A DNA stretch of 29,157 nt from Chara braunii (taxonomy: Eukaryota; Streptophyta; Charophyceae; Charales; Characeae): the NCBI GenBank assembly GCA_003427395.1, contig BFEA01000581.1, forward strand, positions 900,168 through 929,324, written 5' to 3'. The notes below the pieces were generated by a model that saw only the letters and a program-made list of their open reading frames with translations, did not search any database and had not been told where the DNA came from. Positions 1 through 8,611 of the stretch are shown here, one piece after another. Positions within the stretch are counted from its first letter, which is position 1. The number at the start of each line of letters is the position of its first letter. Both the position numbers and the translations under genes were made by a program.

Positions 1-830
1 ACCCTAAACACAAATGCATGTGACTGGAAAGCGGGTGGCGGTTCAATATTGTAAGACATGGTGTGGAAGTAAAATGAGTTATCGATATTTTATGTATAAC
101 CGAGCAAAGATTTTCGATTATGTGGAAACCTACACATAAATGCATGCGATTGAAAAGCGGAAAAAAAAAAAAAAATGCTGCATTTTGATAAACCATTTCA
201 CCAATGTTTCTGTAGAAAAAAAAAAAATGCAAAAAAATATGCCTTTTATAGAACAAAATGCCAAAACATATGAAATAAAGTGAAATTAGAAAACAAGTTT
301 TGTGAGAAATGAACCAGTACTATACAAAAGAAGGAAACAGGATTGAAAAATTATGAAGTTTGCAATGAAAAAATATAAATAGCTGCCAAGAAGAGCTAGT
401 AACTTCAAAGAAATGAGAGAAAACAAGTGCCAGATTGACAATAATATTTAAAGGTATCCCCCGAATATAGATATAAATGTAAAAAAATCAGAAAGAAAGA
501 GAAAAAATCAAGGAAGTTATGTGAGAAATGTATGAATAGTATACAAAATAAGGAAAAAGTAGGCCGAAATTATAGAAATTGAAAAAAAAAAGCGTAGTAG
601 TCCCCAAGAAAAGGTACATACTTCAAAAAAATGAGAGAAAACAAGTGGTGGATACACACTAAATTTTCAAGGCATCCCTCGAATTCGGAGGGTTGAAAAA
701 GATAAAAACACGAAAAAATGCTTGAAAAAAGGACTTTCAATTTCGCGCAAAAAATAAAATATGAACGTTTTAACGAAATCGCAATTGGTCTGTTTTTTAA
801 CCAAAAGGGAAATTTAAACAAAAAGAAATA
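1..830. repeat. AT-rich region with degenerate tandem repeats
   Basis: No coding sequence is supported. Two diverged direct repeats of about 219 bp are visible: 301-519 and 520-740 share in order a tgtgagaaatg start, a tatacaaaa/taaggaaa block, a ccaagaa block, the motif aaatgagagaaaacaagtg and a ggyatccc(c/t)cgaat block. A shorter direct repeat lies at 5-34 and 129-160 (acAaatgcatgYgaYtggaaagcgg type), period about 126 bp. A-runs occur at 161-175 and 217-227. It could be an old satellite or a decayed element. Confidence 0.6.
737..787 (+). mobile_element. diverged terminus of the 4743-5083 foldback family
   Basis: This stretch aligns with the right terminus of the foldback element at 4743-5083: ttcaatt-cg, then caaaaaataaaa, then atg, then a tttt-acgaaat core, at about 80% by eye. 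No matching opposite arm is visible upstream, so this is a solo or truncated end, or a chance match in AT-rich DNA. Confidence 0.35.
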
Positions 831-1124
831 ACTACGCCCAGAGTGTAGTTGGCAAGGTACACAAGTGGCATTAAGCAGGTCTTGGGTTCAATACCCATTG
901 GCCTCGTGGACCTTCCTGGGCAAGCTTGGGGCCCGCCACCTAGAGATATGCCATCGGTCCCCCCCGACTGGCATTGAGCAGAGATTGCTGATGCTCATAG
1001 GGGGAGGGGACCGGAGGGGAGGTACAGTGAATGACCCATCGAAGAAGCTCGGTCTTGATGCTACCGACAACCAACTGACCCCTCGCCCACCTGGTGTAGC
1101 CGTTTGAAACTGCAAAAAAAAAAA
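828..1124 (+). mobile_element. tRNA-derived SINE with A-tail
   Basis: The head resembles an RNA polymerase III internal promoter. A box-A-like TAGTTGGCAAGG lies at 846-857. A B box, GGTTCAATACC, lies at 885-895, nested in GGGTTCAATACCC, which folds like a T-arm. The spacing of about 38 nt is normal for a tRNA-type promoter. The body (900-1110) is GC-rich with no tRNA-like 3' half. The end is an 11-A tail at 1114-1124. AAAAAGAA occurs at 820-827 and 1120-1127, a candidate target-site duplication. The open frames here are incidental. Such elements move using LINE reverse transcriptase. Confidence 0.65.
846..895 (+). promoter_or_regulatory. Pol III type 2 internal promoter (A and B boxes) of the SINE
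   Basis: Box A at 846-857 (TAGTTGGCAAGG) and box B at 885-895 (GGTTCAATACC) fit the tRNA-type consensus; the B box matches closely, the A box less well. Whether this copy is transcribed cannot be judged. Confidence 0.55.
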
Positions 1125-1166
1125 GAAGTTATACCTGGACCTGGTTGGAAGTTTGGAATTCAAAAT

Positions 1167-1300
1167 ATAGGAAGCTACACAGAAGTCACAAAAAATAGTT
1201 ATAATTACACTATCGGCCAAGATACAGTTTCGAATTGCAGTTCGAGCAATGTATGCAACCCACCTTTCTGGCCAGGTAGAGTGCCCCAAGTGCGAGTTCC
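1167..1300 (+). mobile_element. truncated copy of the GAAGTCACAAAAA MITE family
   Basis: Collinear with the left two thirds of the element at 22851-23042: gaagtcacaaaaa, gttataatt, gatacagttt, attgcagttcg, gcaa, caaccca, then tggccaggtaga/ggtgcc. The match stops after about 1300, where the inverted right arm should follow, so the copy lost its second TIR. Confidence 0.6.
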
Positions 1301-2461
1301 ACCTGAAATGCGCCACCTTAGCGCTGACGCAACGACGGGTTCGCGGCGGTGGTAGCGCGACATCTCCGGGATCACCAAGGGGAGAGAAAACACGGAATAG
1401 GATAGTGAGACATGGAGTACGCCATCATCTGCAGGTAAGGAACGACGGTTTTTCTCAAGAAGAACGGTGATAGGAGGAGACTCCCAACGAATAGTAGCAC
1501 CCCCCGAGAGCAAGACGGGAGCGTTGACCACCAGGCGAAAGTGTTGACCCGAATTTGAATCGGGAGAACAAGGTGCTATTAGGGAAGGCGAGGTGTGCGA
1601 GGAGTGCGAAAGAGAAGACGAACGACGAAGGCCAACAAAAGGCGTAAGCAAGAAAAGAGGTGGAAAGACGAGAAAAAAAAGAGAAGGAGAGAGGAATAAA
1701 AAAGGGGAAGGAAAAACGAAGAAGACAGAGGACAAGGCAAAAGTGGCAATAGGGACTAAAGGAAACAAGGGAGGGTGACCGGAATATCCGGGGCACAACG
1801 GCACAGCGAAGACAGGAAGCGTGGAAGTACGAACGAAGGAAGAGCGACGAGTATACACGACGCAAACAAGAAAACCCCTAGGGGACAGTGGGCAAGAGGA
1901 TCGTCCAGACAAGGCGACGTGACAAAGACCCGAGCACAACCCACCTTCTCACGCGGCCCCGCGAGCAACTCAGCAAGCGGAGGAGGAGAGTGGAAACAAG
2001 TGAGCGTTTTCAACCACCCGACAGTCTGGATAACCTGACCCCACCCCTCCCCCTTCCCGATACCCAGTCTCCCTTCGTTCGGTCGTCCGTCTTTTTCTCC
2101 TTGGCTGAACTAGATTTCCCCCCAGAGTCGTGACTTTTCGAGTGAATCGAACACCCTCACACACTTCTCCCCAACTGATCGAAGGGGGGTGGGAGTCCGC
2201 TGACTCATTGATACCATCCTAGTAATTGATAGGGGAAGGGAGTCCACGCTGTACCAGGAACCGGGGAAGAACGAAGAGGTTGGAAGAAACTCAGGAAGGA
2301 ATTTACAACCCCCACGACCTACCATCCCAAATTATTCGACAGTCAGACGGACAACAGGAGGGTGGGCCGCACACAAATTCACTATCAAGGGGGCAATGCG
2401 CCACGTGGCTGGAGGAAGGAATTCTACTGGATTGGGCGGCCACCTCACTCGAGAGGTGACC
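1301..2461. other. no supported gene; purine-rich stretch, possible LINE A 5' region
   Basis: Long open frames occur on the minus strand here, but they reflect the strong purine bias of the plus strand (about 1590-1775 is mostly A and G) and have no recognisable domain. Position directly upstream of LINE A ORF1 makes a 5' UTR plausible, but no element start, promoter or target duplication could be placed. Confidence 0.4.
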
Positions 2462-2683
2462 ATGTCAGAACCCCCCCTAGCGAAAAAGACTATGGAGGGG
2501 GAAGAACAACATACACATATCTCACCAGCCGAACTCTTACAGGAGATGCAGGCAACCAAGGAAAGGAGAGAAGCACAAGCATCACTAGCTTCCTCCTCTT
2601 CATCCTGGGGAGCTAAAACAAAGCGCCTATACAGTGGAGAATCCTTGACGATTCACCAAGGAGAGGAGGGAGCGACAGACTAG
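2462..2683 (+). pseudogene. LINE A ORF1, N-terminal piece
   Basis: An ATG at 2462 opens 73 codons of hydrophilic, charged sequence (MSEPPLAKKTMEGEE start, then an E/K/Q-rich helix-like stretch and a Ser run) ending at a stop at 2681-2683. No domain is recognisable. It leads into the next ORF1 piece in another frame within 20 nt, so it is taken as the start of ORF1 or its linker. An upstream extension to 2396 in the same frame is also open. Confidence 0.45.
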
Positions 2684-2698
2684 ACCTGGCAGATTCTG

Positions 2699-3055
2699 TT
2701 GGACAATCTTATGACTGCTAGTGCTTTCTTCCTTTCCAAATTCTTGACTAAAATTGACGACCGCCTGATCAACCAGAGGGGGGAAAAATGCCAAGTCAAA
2801 ACACTGCCTGATGCCAAAATAGCAGAACGGAATGAACTATATGGTGTCACTCGTCATGCGAGTAATTGGGTGTTTTACGATGACGCCATGTACAAATCTT
2901 CCAATGACAAGATTGGCTGGATACTAAAAAGACTCGCGGTGCTTAAAAACGGGGAGGAGGGGGCGCACAATTTTTTCCTGATACAGCCAGTTTCGTCATC
3001 GGTTTTCAACGTCATCAGCATGCTTGATGCCGACAAAAGGATGATGGACTCCTGA
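2699..3055 (+). pseudogene. LINE A ORF1, middle piece
   Basis: An open stretch of 118 codons without its own ATG start, so it must continue from upstream by a lost frame. The residues are coding-like: FFLSKFLTKIDDRL, then KIGWILKRLAVL, then SSVFNVISMLDADKRMMDS. This resembles the N-terminal half of the DUF4283-type domain found before the zinc knuckle in plant L1 ORF1 proteins, but I cannot assign it firmly. It ends about 90 nt before the zinc-knuckle ORF. Confidence 0.5.
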
Positions 3056-3145
3056 CGAAGCATGCGTTGTGGACGATTCAAGGTTCGAATTTACCCGTAG
3101 TCTCCCCAACGTCAGCAGAGCAGAGAGAAGAAGAGAGAGCAACTC

Positions 3146-3544
3146 ATGTCCAACTATTATTGGGTGGAGTATCACCACGTCCCAATTGAGATCCAAGCTG
3201 CCTTTGTCCTGGATCTAGCGCAAAAATATGATATTGTTGATTTCATTGATCCTCTGCCTGCACACGTGGCGTCATGGGACAACTACTTGATGGTGGCTTT
3301 GGACATGCCAGCAGATCACATCTTTCAGATAGACGATATGATCCCATTCAGAATCGGGGGCAAAGACTTTAAAATACACACAGCCCATAAGCGACGCCCT
3401 TGGTGCTTCAAATGCCAGCAGTACGGTCATAGTGTATCAGAAGTTGAATGCCCACACCACCCAGGTAGGCGCATTAAAGCTATGGGCCGACTTCTTCGAG
3501 ATCCGTTTCAAGCTACATGCTGGCGAACGGTTGACCCGGGCTAG
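3146..3544 (+). pseudogene. LINE A ORF1, gag-like region with zinc knuckle
   Basis: An ATG-started frame of 132 codons. Residues 5-80 (YWVEYHHVPIEIQ, then MIPFRIGGKDFKIH) look like the end of a DUF4283-like domain. Residues 85-104 contain a zinc knuckle, PWCFKCQQYGHSVSEVECPH, with C87, C90, H95 and C102. The family role is RNA binding as the ORF1 nucleic-acid chaperone of an L1-type element. The spacing is C-x2-C-x4-H-x6-C rather than the usual x4 before the last Cys. The frame ends at 3544 without a natural C-terminus; 3592-3834 probably continues it after frame loss. Confidence 0.7.
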
Positions 3545-3591
3545 GAAGGTTGGGTATATATTGACGAAACTAAGGAGGGAGGGGAAGTTAG

Positions 3592-3834
3592 ATGGTGGGA
3601 ATAGGAAAAGAAGGAAGCAATGAATTGGGACAGCAGGCCTCCGGACCACTGGGCCCCCCCTCACTCAGTCGACGAGCTTTTGAAGACACATCAAAAGAAC
3701 CAGGACCCCATAGACACGAAACTGATGCAGGAACCGCAACCGGGCCACTTTCTGAAAAAAACAGACACAACGAAGATATGACAATCAGTCTCCCAAAAGA
3801 ACCCCCCCCCCAAACCAATAAGAAAAACCAGTAG
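3592..3834 (+). pseudogene. LINE A ORF1, hydrophilic linker piece
   Basis: 80 codons rich in G, P, S, K and E with no domain, ending in a stop 6 nt before the foldback element at 3841. The low-complexity charged composition matches linkers that follow zinc knuckles in LINE ORF1. The frame is broken from the upstream piece. Confidence 0.35.
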
Positions 3835-3840
3835 GAACAA

Positions 3841-4362
3841 CAACAGAAAAATTTTCCAAAATTAAATAATCATTCTATAGTCAAATTACATTCTAAATTC
3901 TAAATTTTCATTCCATCTTTAAAAATGTCATTCCAATTTTAAAATTTCTCGTCTTACTTGAAAACTTTCATTCCAAGAATGGGGTATCCCTTCTTATTTG
4001 AATTCCATGCTAGAGATGAAATGAAAGTCTGGATGAGTTCATGAAATATTTTAATTGGACTGTCATTCTATGTAAGGATTTTCAATCATAAATAGGTCAA
4101 TCCAATCTAAATTGAAAGGTATTTGTTATAGTAGAACAAAAATTTAATTAAAACATTTCATAAACTCATCCAGACTTTCATTCCTTCTTGAACAAATAGA
4201 TGTAGTTGGAAGGGAAAGATCATATTTATATGGAAACTTATCAAATAAAACTGAAAATTTTAGAATTGGACGAACATTGAAATGCTAATTTATAAATATG
4301 AAGGATTTTTTTTTAATGGAATATTTTTTCAACTTTTATTTCTCGTGGGAATTTTTCTGTTG
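3841..4362. mobile_element. 522-bp AT-rich foldback (MITE-like) element inside LINE A ORF1
   Basis: The ends are inverted: CAACAGAAAAATTTTCC at 3841-3857 against GGAATTTTTCTGTTG at 4348-4362. A second inverted block lies inside: GAAAGTCTGGATGAGTT at 4023-4039 against AACTCATCCAGACTTTC at 4163-4179. Both pairs centre on about 4101, so the whole element is one imperfect palindrome. It has no coding capacity and is much more AT-rich than its LINE host. A target duplication is unclear (at most AA). ORF1 sequence lies on both sides, so it inserted after the LINE. Confidence 0.8.
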
Positions 4363-4518
4363 AAGAGCACCGGCAGGGATAATGAGGTGCAGCACCCAGA
4401 TGCAAACCGTTTTGCAGTGTTGGGAGCAACAGAAAGAGAACAGGGGGTCGAATCCACAGGGGAGACGAGTGACGCAGCAGGAGCAACCGTAACAGTTACA
4501 GCAGCAGGACCGACATAA
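4363..4518 (+). pseudogene. LINE A ORF1, ANRFAVLG segment
   Basis: After the foldback element the frame reads KSTGRDNEVQHPDANRFAVLG and a T/A/V-rich tail to a stop at 4516-4518. An NRFAxL motif is common in the C-terminal region of plant L1-type ORF1 proteins, after the zinc knuckle. The apparent hydrophobic N-terminus of the longer frame from 4282 is encoded by the foldback element and is not part of the protein. Confidence 0.5.
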
Positions 4519-4742
4519 AAAGCAACCAGCACAGCAAAGTCAAAATCATAGAAAGACACAGTCTCCGACAGACAACAGATCAACCAGGCAGAGCAACCAG
4601 GGTTCTTGCTAGCCCCTGCCGAAGTGGTAATGGAATCACAAGCGGATATTAGTAGCTCTCTGATCAGGACCAACAACGAACTGGTCAGGAGAAGGGAGAA
4701 CAGGAATTGGAGCAACAGACCAGCAGAAAACAATCATTCAAT
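4519..4742 (+). pseudogene. LINE A ORF1 remnant, frame-broken
   Basis: CAG/CAA-rich sequence (agcaaccagcacagcaaag, agacaacagatcaaccaggcagag) continues the composition of ORF1 up to the second foldback insertion, but stops occur in every frame. It contains the left copy of the candidate TTCAAT target duplication at 4737-4742. Confidence 0.35.
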
Positions 4743-5083
4743 AACTGCCATTTCGTCAAAATGAACATCTTTTATTTTTTGAACGAAATTGAAACTAAGT
4801 TTTTTGCCCGAAACTCGTCAAAATTTGTTGTTCCTGAGATTCCAGCGTTTTACAAACGCTGGACCCCCTGGCTGTACATGGACCTAGCTTGAGACAAGGC
4901 ACCTCCAGGCAGTCCGTCCTGGAGGTGCCTGGTCTCAAGCTAGGTCCATGTACATCCAGTAGGTCCAGCGTTTGTAAAACGCTGGACCCTCAGGAAAAGC
5001 AAATTTTGACGAGTTTTCGGCCAAAAAACTCGGCTTCAATTCCGTTCAAAAAATAAAAAATGTCCATTTTGACGAAATGGTCG
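4743..5083. mobile_element. 341-bp near-perfect foldback element with TTCAAT duplication
   Basis: The two halves are inverted copies over almost the full length, centred at 4913: a stem of GGCACCTCCAGG (4898-4909), a loop CAGTCCGT (4910-4917), then CCTGGAGGTGCC (4918-4929). The termini are CCATTTCGTCAAAATG and CATTTTGACGAAATGG. TTCAAT directly repeats at 4737-4742 and 5084-5089, a good 6-bp target-site duplication. Each arm also carries its own small palindrome (CCAGCG-TTTTACAAA-CGCTGG). Arm identity is high, so it looks younger than the other foldbacks here. It has no coding capacity. Confidence 0.9.
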
Positions 5084-5091
5084 TTCAATCT

Positions 5092-5640
5092 CCCACACGC
5101 GACAAATCCCTTCCAACAGGCCTTCGGACCACAACCAATGGAGGTGGAGGTGCCACCTCCTCTGCCCTCCGAAGCCACGACACCCTCCCCGCCCCCACCA
5201 GATGTAATCATGACGGACCCGGAGCCGGGGACACGAGGAGATATAAGGGACAGATGAAGGTCTTGGCGGAGTGGCTTCACGAGCTACTGAAAGCCCGATA
5301 TGCACACAACAACCACCTATCTGAGAGTTTTTGGGATCAGGCATACGTTGACCTGTTTGAACTGCTAGACAACAGTCCGAGCCTTAAACAGGTCCTAGAG
5401 CACGGGCTTCCGCAGATAGCCAACACACAGGAAATCTGGCTCCTGGTGTGGGGAGTTGTCCACAGCCAGTTCCAATACCTGCTCCCCCAGAGGGAGAGAA
5501 CACTGACAAGTAAAGGGCCTCCACAATGTCTACAATGCCCGTTCCCCCCCTGTGAATCTCCTCCCCCCGAGCCCCGGCAAGAACCTCAGCCAGGCACACA
5601 GATACCTGGTCAGGGGGACAAAGAGAAGGGGATGCCATGA
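5092..5640 (+). pseudogene. LINE A ORF1, C-terminal piece after the foldback
   Basis: This frame runs to a stop at 5638-5640. The first third is low-complexity; the middle is helix-like and coding-like (MKVLAEWLHELLKARY, then ESFWDQAYVDLFELLDN, then TQEIWLLVWGVVHSQFQYLL), followed by a Pro-rich tail. I do not recognise a named domain. LINE B has a roughly similar helical segment with a central W-D/L-E-F-L pattern in its ORF1 (17719-18144), so the two may be distant counterparts. Confidence 0.45.
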
Positions 5641-6284
5641 AGGCCACGATTGCGACACCTCATTGAAAAAGGTCTGATATAGGGCCCTCTCCCCTTCGAA
5701 GATAAGGTCCTGGCGATCCCGATTAGGAAAAAAAACAACCAATGGGAAGTCGGTCTTTCCTAAGCTGAGGAACATGACTATGCACCCAGTCGGGGGGCAA
5801 TCACTTTACGTGGATGGAGACTGCAGCAGGACGGGGAGGGACATGGCACCTTCAAAGTAAGAGATGCAAAGGACTTCATCAACAATCATTCTGAACCCCG
5901 GGCGAAGGCCATGATGAGGGTTGGGTCCGGCTCTGGTAGGATAGCAAGCAATGACTTATACATCTTTTTTGACAAATGGAAAGAAGCGGACCTGACATAA
6001 GTCTCACACAACTCGCTGCTTGATCTGCTACAAAGTAAGGTCAAACCCAGTCATACCTGGTCGGACACAAAAATTCTCACTTGTTTGTGTTCCATGCTCC
6101 GAAAAAATATAGTCAATAATGGAATAGCATGGGACCTGCACTCATGACACTTGTTGTAAAGACCAAGCACGAGACCCAGAACGAGATCGAACGAGGACGA
6201 TAAAGGAGATGGATCAAAATCATTGGATTGAGGCTATTTACGGTCGTAATCGAGCCTGGAGGTGTACCCTACAGAGCGCAGACT
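5641..6284 (+). pseudogene. decayed LINE A segment between ORF1 and the endonuclease
   Basis: No long frame, but one frame from 5849 to about 6147 reads as nearly continuous protein with a single internal stop: FKVRDAKDFINNH, then NDLYIFFDKWKEADL, then SLLDLLQSKVKPSHTW, then ILTCLCSMLRKNIVNNGIAW. This is coding-like, probably the end of ORF1 or the N-terminus of ORF2. No family is recognised. The rest (5641-5848, 6148-6284) shows no readable frame. Confidence 0.4.
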
Positions 6285-7302
6285 AGGATCTCCGGTCAAT
6301 CAATATCAATGGCCTGGCCACCCACAACCTAGATAAAACATATGCAATCTAGGATCTGCTCAGAGGGTGGGAGGCCGGAGCTGGCCAGATGTGGTTTGTG
6401 TTCAAGCAACACAATTGCTGGACATACCGGAACACAATAGAGCACATAAGGCAACCTGGCCCTTTCAGGCATACCGGGCGCATGCACCAAGTCCGACAAT
6501 GGGGGGAGAAACAATTTGGATACCTCCGGGAATCTCGCCCAGAGGTACTGCACTGGGAGAGTGATCCGGAAGAGCGTCGTTGGGTGTCAATATTGGGGGC
6601 ACTTGAGCTGGAAGTAATATGTGTATTTTGTATCTATGCACCCAACACTGCACGAGAAAGGGAGGAACTTTTTAAAGCAATTCAAAGCAAAATACCGCAA
6701 GACAATCAGTCATATTGGTAGAGGACTTCAATGCAGCATCCGATCGATGGTTGGACCGTTGGCAAGTCCCCCCCTCTACCTTGCGACACGCAGATTCTGA
6801 AGAGGATGAAGAAATGATCAACCGAGACTCTCTTTCTCTTTTCGACTCCTTCCGACACACCTTCCCCACGAAACGTACCTTTACATGTCTCAGAAACAAC
6901 AACCCGCTCCGACTTTCTAAATCAAAAATTGATTTGATTCTAATTTTCGAGGCTCTCATGGGCAGTCTTACATTAGCAGTGATCCTCTCGACTAGCCCTT
7001 ACCCAGGCCTGGATCATAAGATGTGTATGGCAACATTGACCTTCAGAAAAAGACCGGATCAAGGACCAAACTTTTACAAGATGAACACCTCGTTGCTCCG
7101 ATTAGACACTTTCCAACAATACTTGTCCCAAGTATGGGCATACTGGAGAGAACGCAAACCGCAATTGGATTCTCACTTGACTTGGTTTAATAACGGACTG
7201 TACTTTCTTGCCAAAAAATGCAACGAATTTTCCAAACAATTAGCTAGACAACGTAACCAACAGGAAATCGACCTTCCCAACCAGCTCCAAGAATTAGAAT
7301 AG
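6285..7302 (+). pseudogene. LINE A ORF2, endonuclease domain
   Basis: An EEP-type (AP-endonuclease-like) domain in several frames. It opens at 6285 with DLRSININGLA, continues with RWVSILGALELEVICVFCIYAPN, VEDFNA after a frame change at about 6715, SKIDLILI, and GLDHKMCMATL. These correspond to the NxNG, YAPN, GDFN, SxID and SDH blocks; in the family these residues bind metal and cut target DNA to prime reverse transcription. Here the first Gly of GDFN is Glu and the Ser of SDH is Leu. A TAG replaces a Trp near 6350. From about 7080 the frame reads the linker towards RT (FYKMNTSLLRLDTFQQYL). Inactive copy. Confidence 0.8.
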
Positions 7303-7866
7303 CAGACAAATCCGCAATGCATAGAGCAACACACACAATTAATTCAAACAGTAAAAGCCCAACTACTACAACAAGCCCTGTACCGATGGCAAGGGACAAG
7401 AATCCGAGGAATGTTATCCAAGCACACCACGGATGACACAATGGACACAAATTGTTTTGGCCTTACCCGAGCAAGGGCAAAACGCACAGTCGTGGAAGCA
7501 CTGTATGGGCCAGGGGGAGAAGATACCCACCCAGTTCTTACTACAACAGAATGGGTTAAAATAGCCCGGAACTTTTTCAAGAACCTCTTCGCCACTCACA
7601 TCCCCACGAGCGATGAAGAGGAACGAACACGGCAAATAAACGAGTTCCTCCAACTTGAACCCGTAAACAGAGCCCTCTCCCCTGAACAGAGGGAGAGGCT
7701 GGAGACACCCCTAACCAAGGATGAAATATGGACGACACTCCTGCAAATGGAGGAGGAAAAGACCCCAGGGCTGGATGGACTCCCAAAGGAGTTCTGGGAG
7801 ACAATGTAGAGGTGCATAAACGCTGATCTCATGGACTACTACAAAAACGTCTGGTAAATAAGAGAA
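7303..7866 (+). pseudogene. LINE A ORF2, EN-RT linker and start of RT
   Basis: The frame 7411-7809 reads the Gln/Arg-rich linker (residues 1-90), then WTTLLQMEEEKTPGLDGLPKEFW, the conserved K-(S/T)-PGxDG-x2-x-EFW entry to the RT fingers. A TAG at 7807-7809 falls where LINE B aligns a Trp (FWVQFWNLL), so it is likely a Trp-to-stop mutation. Another stop follows at about 7856 before the next readable block. Confidence 0.75.
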
Positions 7867-8611
7867 ATGGGGGAACTAGTAGGCCAAGGGGTCCTGTCCA
7901 TCCTATACAAAAAATGGGATAAGTTCAACATAAGGAACTATCAGTCGATTACCCTACTCACGGTCGTCTACAAAATGTTGTCTAAAGCCTTGACTAACAG
8001 GATGATCCCGGTTTTGAACGGGGTTTATCCAAAACAGACAAATTCAAGAGAACATCCTGTTAGTACACGAGATAATCCAGCTGACTCGACAATCCAAACA
8101 AAACGCGGCTCTCATCTTTATAGATTTCGAAAAAGTCTACGACCATGTCGATTGGCTTTATATGGATAAAAGTCTGGAAAAGATGAATTTTGGGCCGGGC
8201 TTCCATAGGTGGGTGCGCATTCTTCACCACAACGCAACCACAAGAGTTCAGGTTAATGGGACCCTGGCCCCTCCAATTCGGCCGGAGAGGTCGGTACGTT
8301 AAGGCGACCCCATCGCACCTTTTCTCTTCCTCGTCATCATGGAGGCCTTGTCCACTAACCTTCGAGCAAATAAATACATTACACGAATCCATATTGCACG
8401 GGTCCCTCGGGAGGCCATCCCGGTATGCTCATTGTTCGTAGATGATCTCACCATTATGGTAGATGCAACGCACCAGAATATGATAGAGATCAAACGACTA
8501 ATGGACAAGTTTGCCTCAGCATCTGACATGGTAGTGAACTGGGGAAGCAAAACACAGGGGTGGTGGATCCACCATCAGGGGGGGTGTCCACCAGACTCCC
8601 CGACAATTTAA
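7867..8611 (+). pseudogene. LINE A ORF2, reverse transcriptase core
   Basis: Reads GVLSILYKKWDKFNIRNYQSI, then TLLTVVYKMLSKALTNRM, then after a frame change ENILLVHEIIQL, FIDFEKVYDHVDW (8117-8155), SVR-stop-GDPIAP, and FVDDLTIMV (8435-8461), ending with NWGSKTQGWW. In the family these are the fingers, the first catalytic Asp (FIDF), the RQGDP block and the FxDD box with the two catalytic Asp residues, which copy the element RNA into DNA. FVDD replaces the usual YADD or FADD. A TAA at 8300-8302 occupies the Gln position of RQGDP, in frame with both flanking motifs. Confidence 0.85.

Noticed and set aside
1205-1939. A 244-codon minus-strand frame rich in Ser, Phe, Pro and Leu
   Set aside because: It is the complement of a purine-rich tract; low complexity, no motif and no conserved start context. 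Treated as a shadow.
8286-8304. Nuclear code in which TAA and TAG mean Gln (as in some ulvophyte algae), as the cause of the TAA in RQGDP
   Set aside because: Other LINE A stops replace Trp rather than Gln, Gln is otherwise written CAA or CAG, and the DUF4360-like gene ends cleanly at TAG. Readthrough at one site, or decay, remains more likely.
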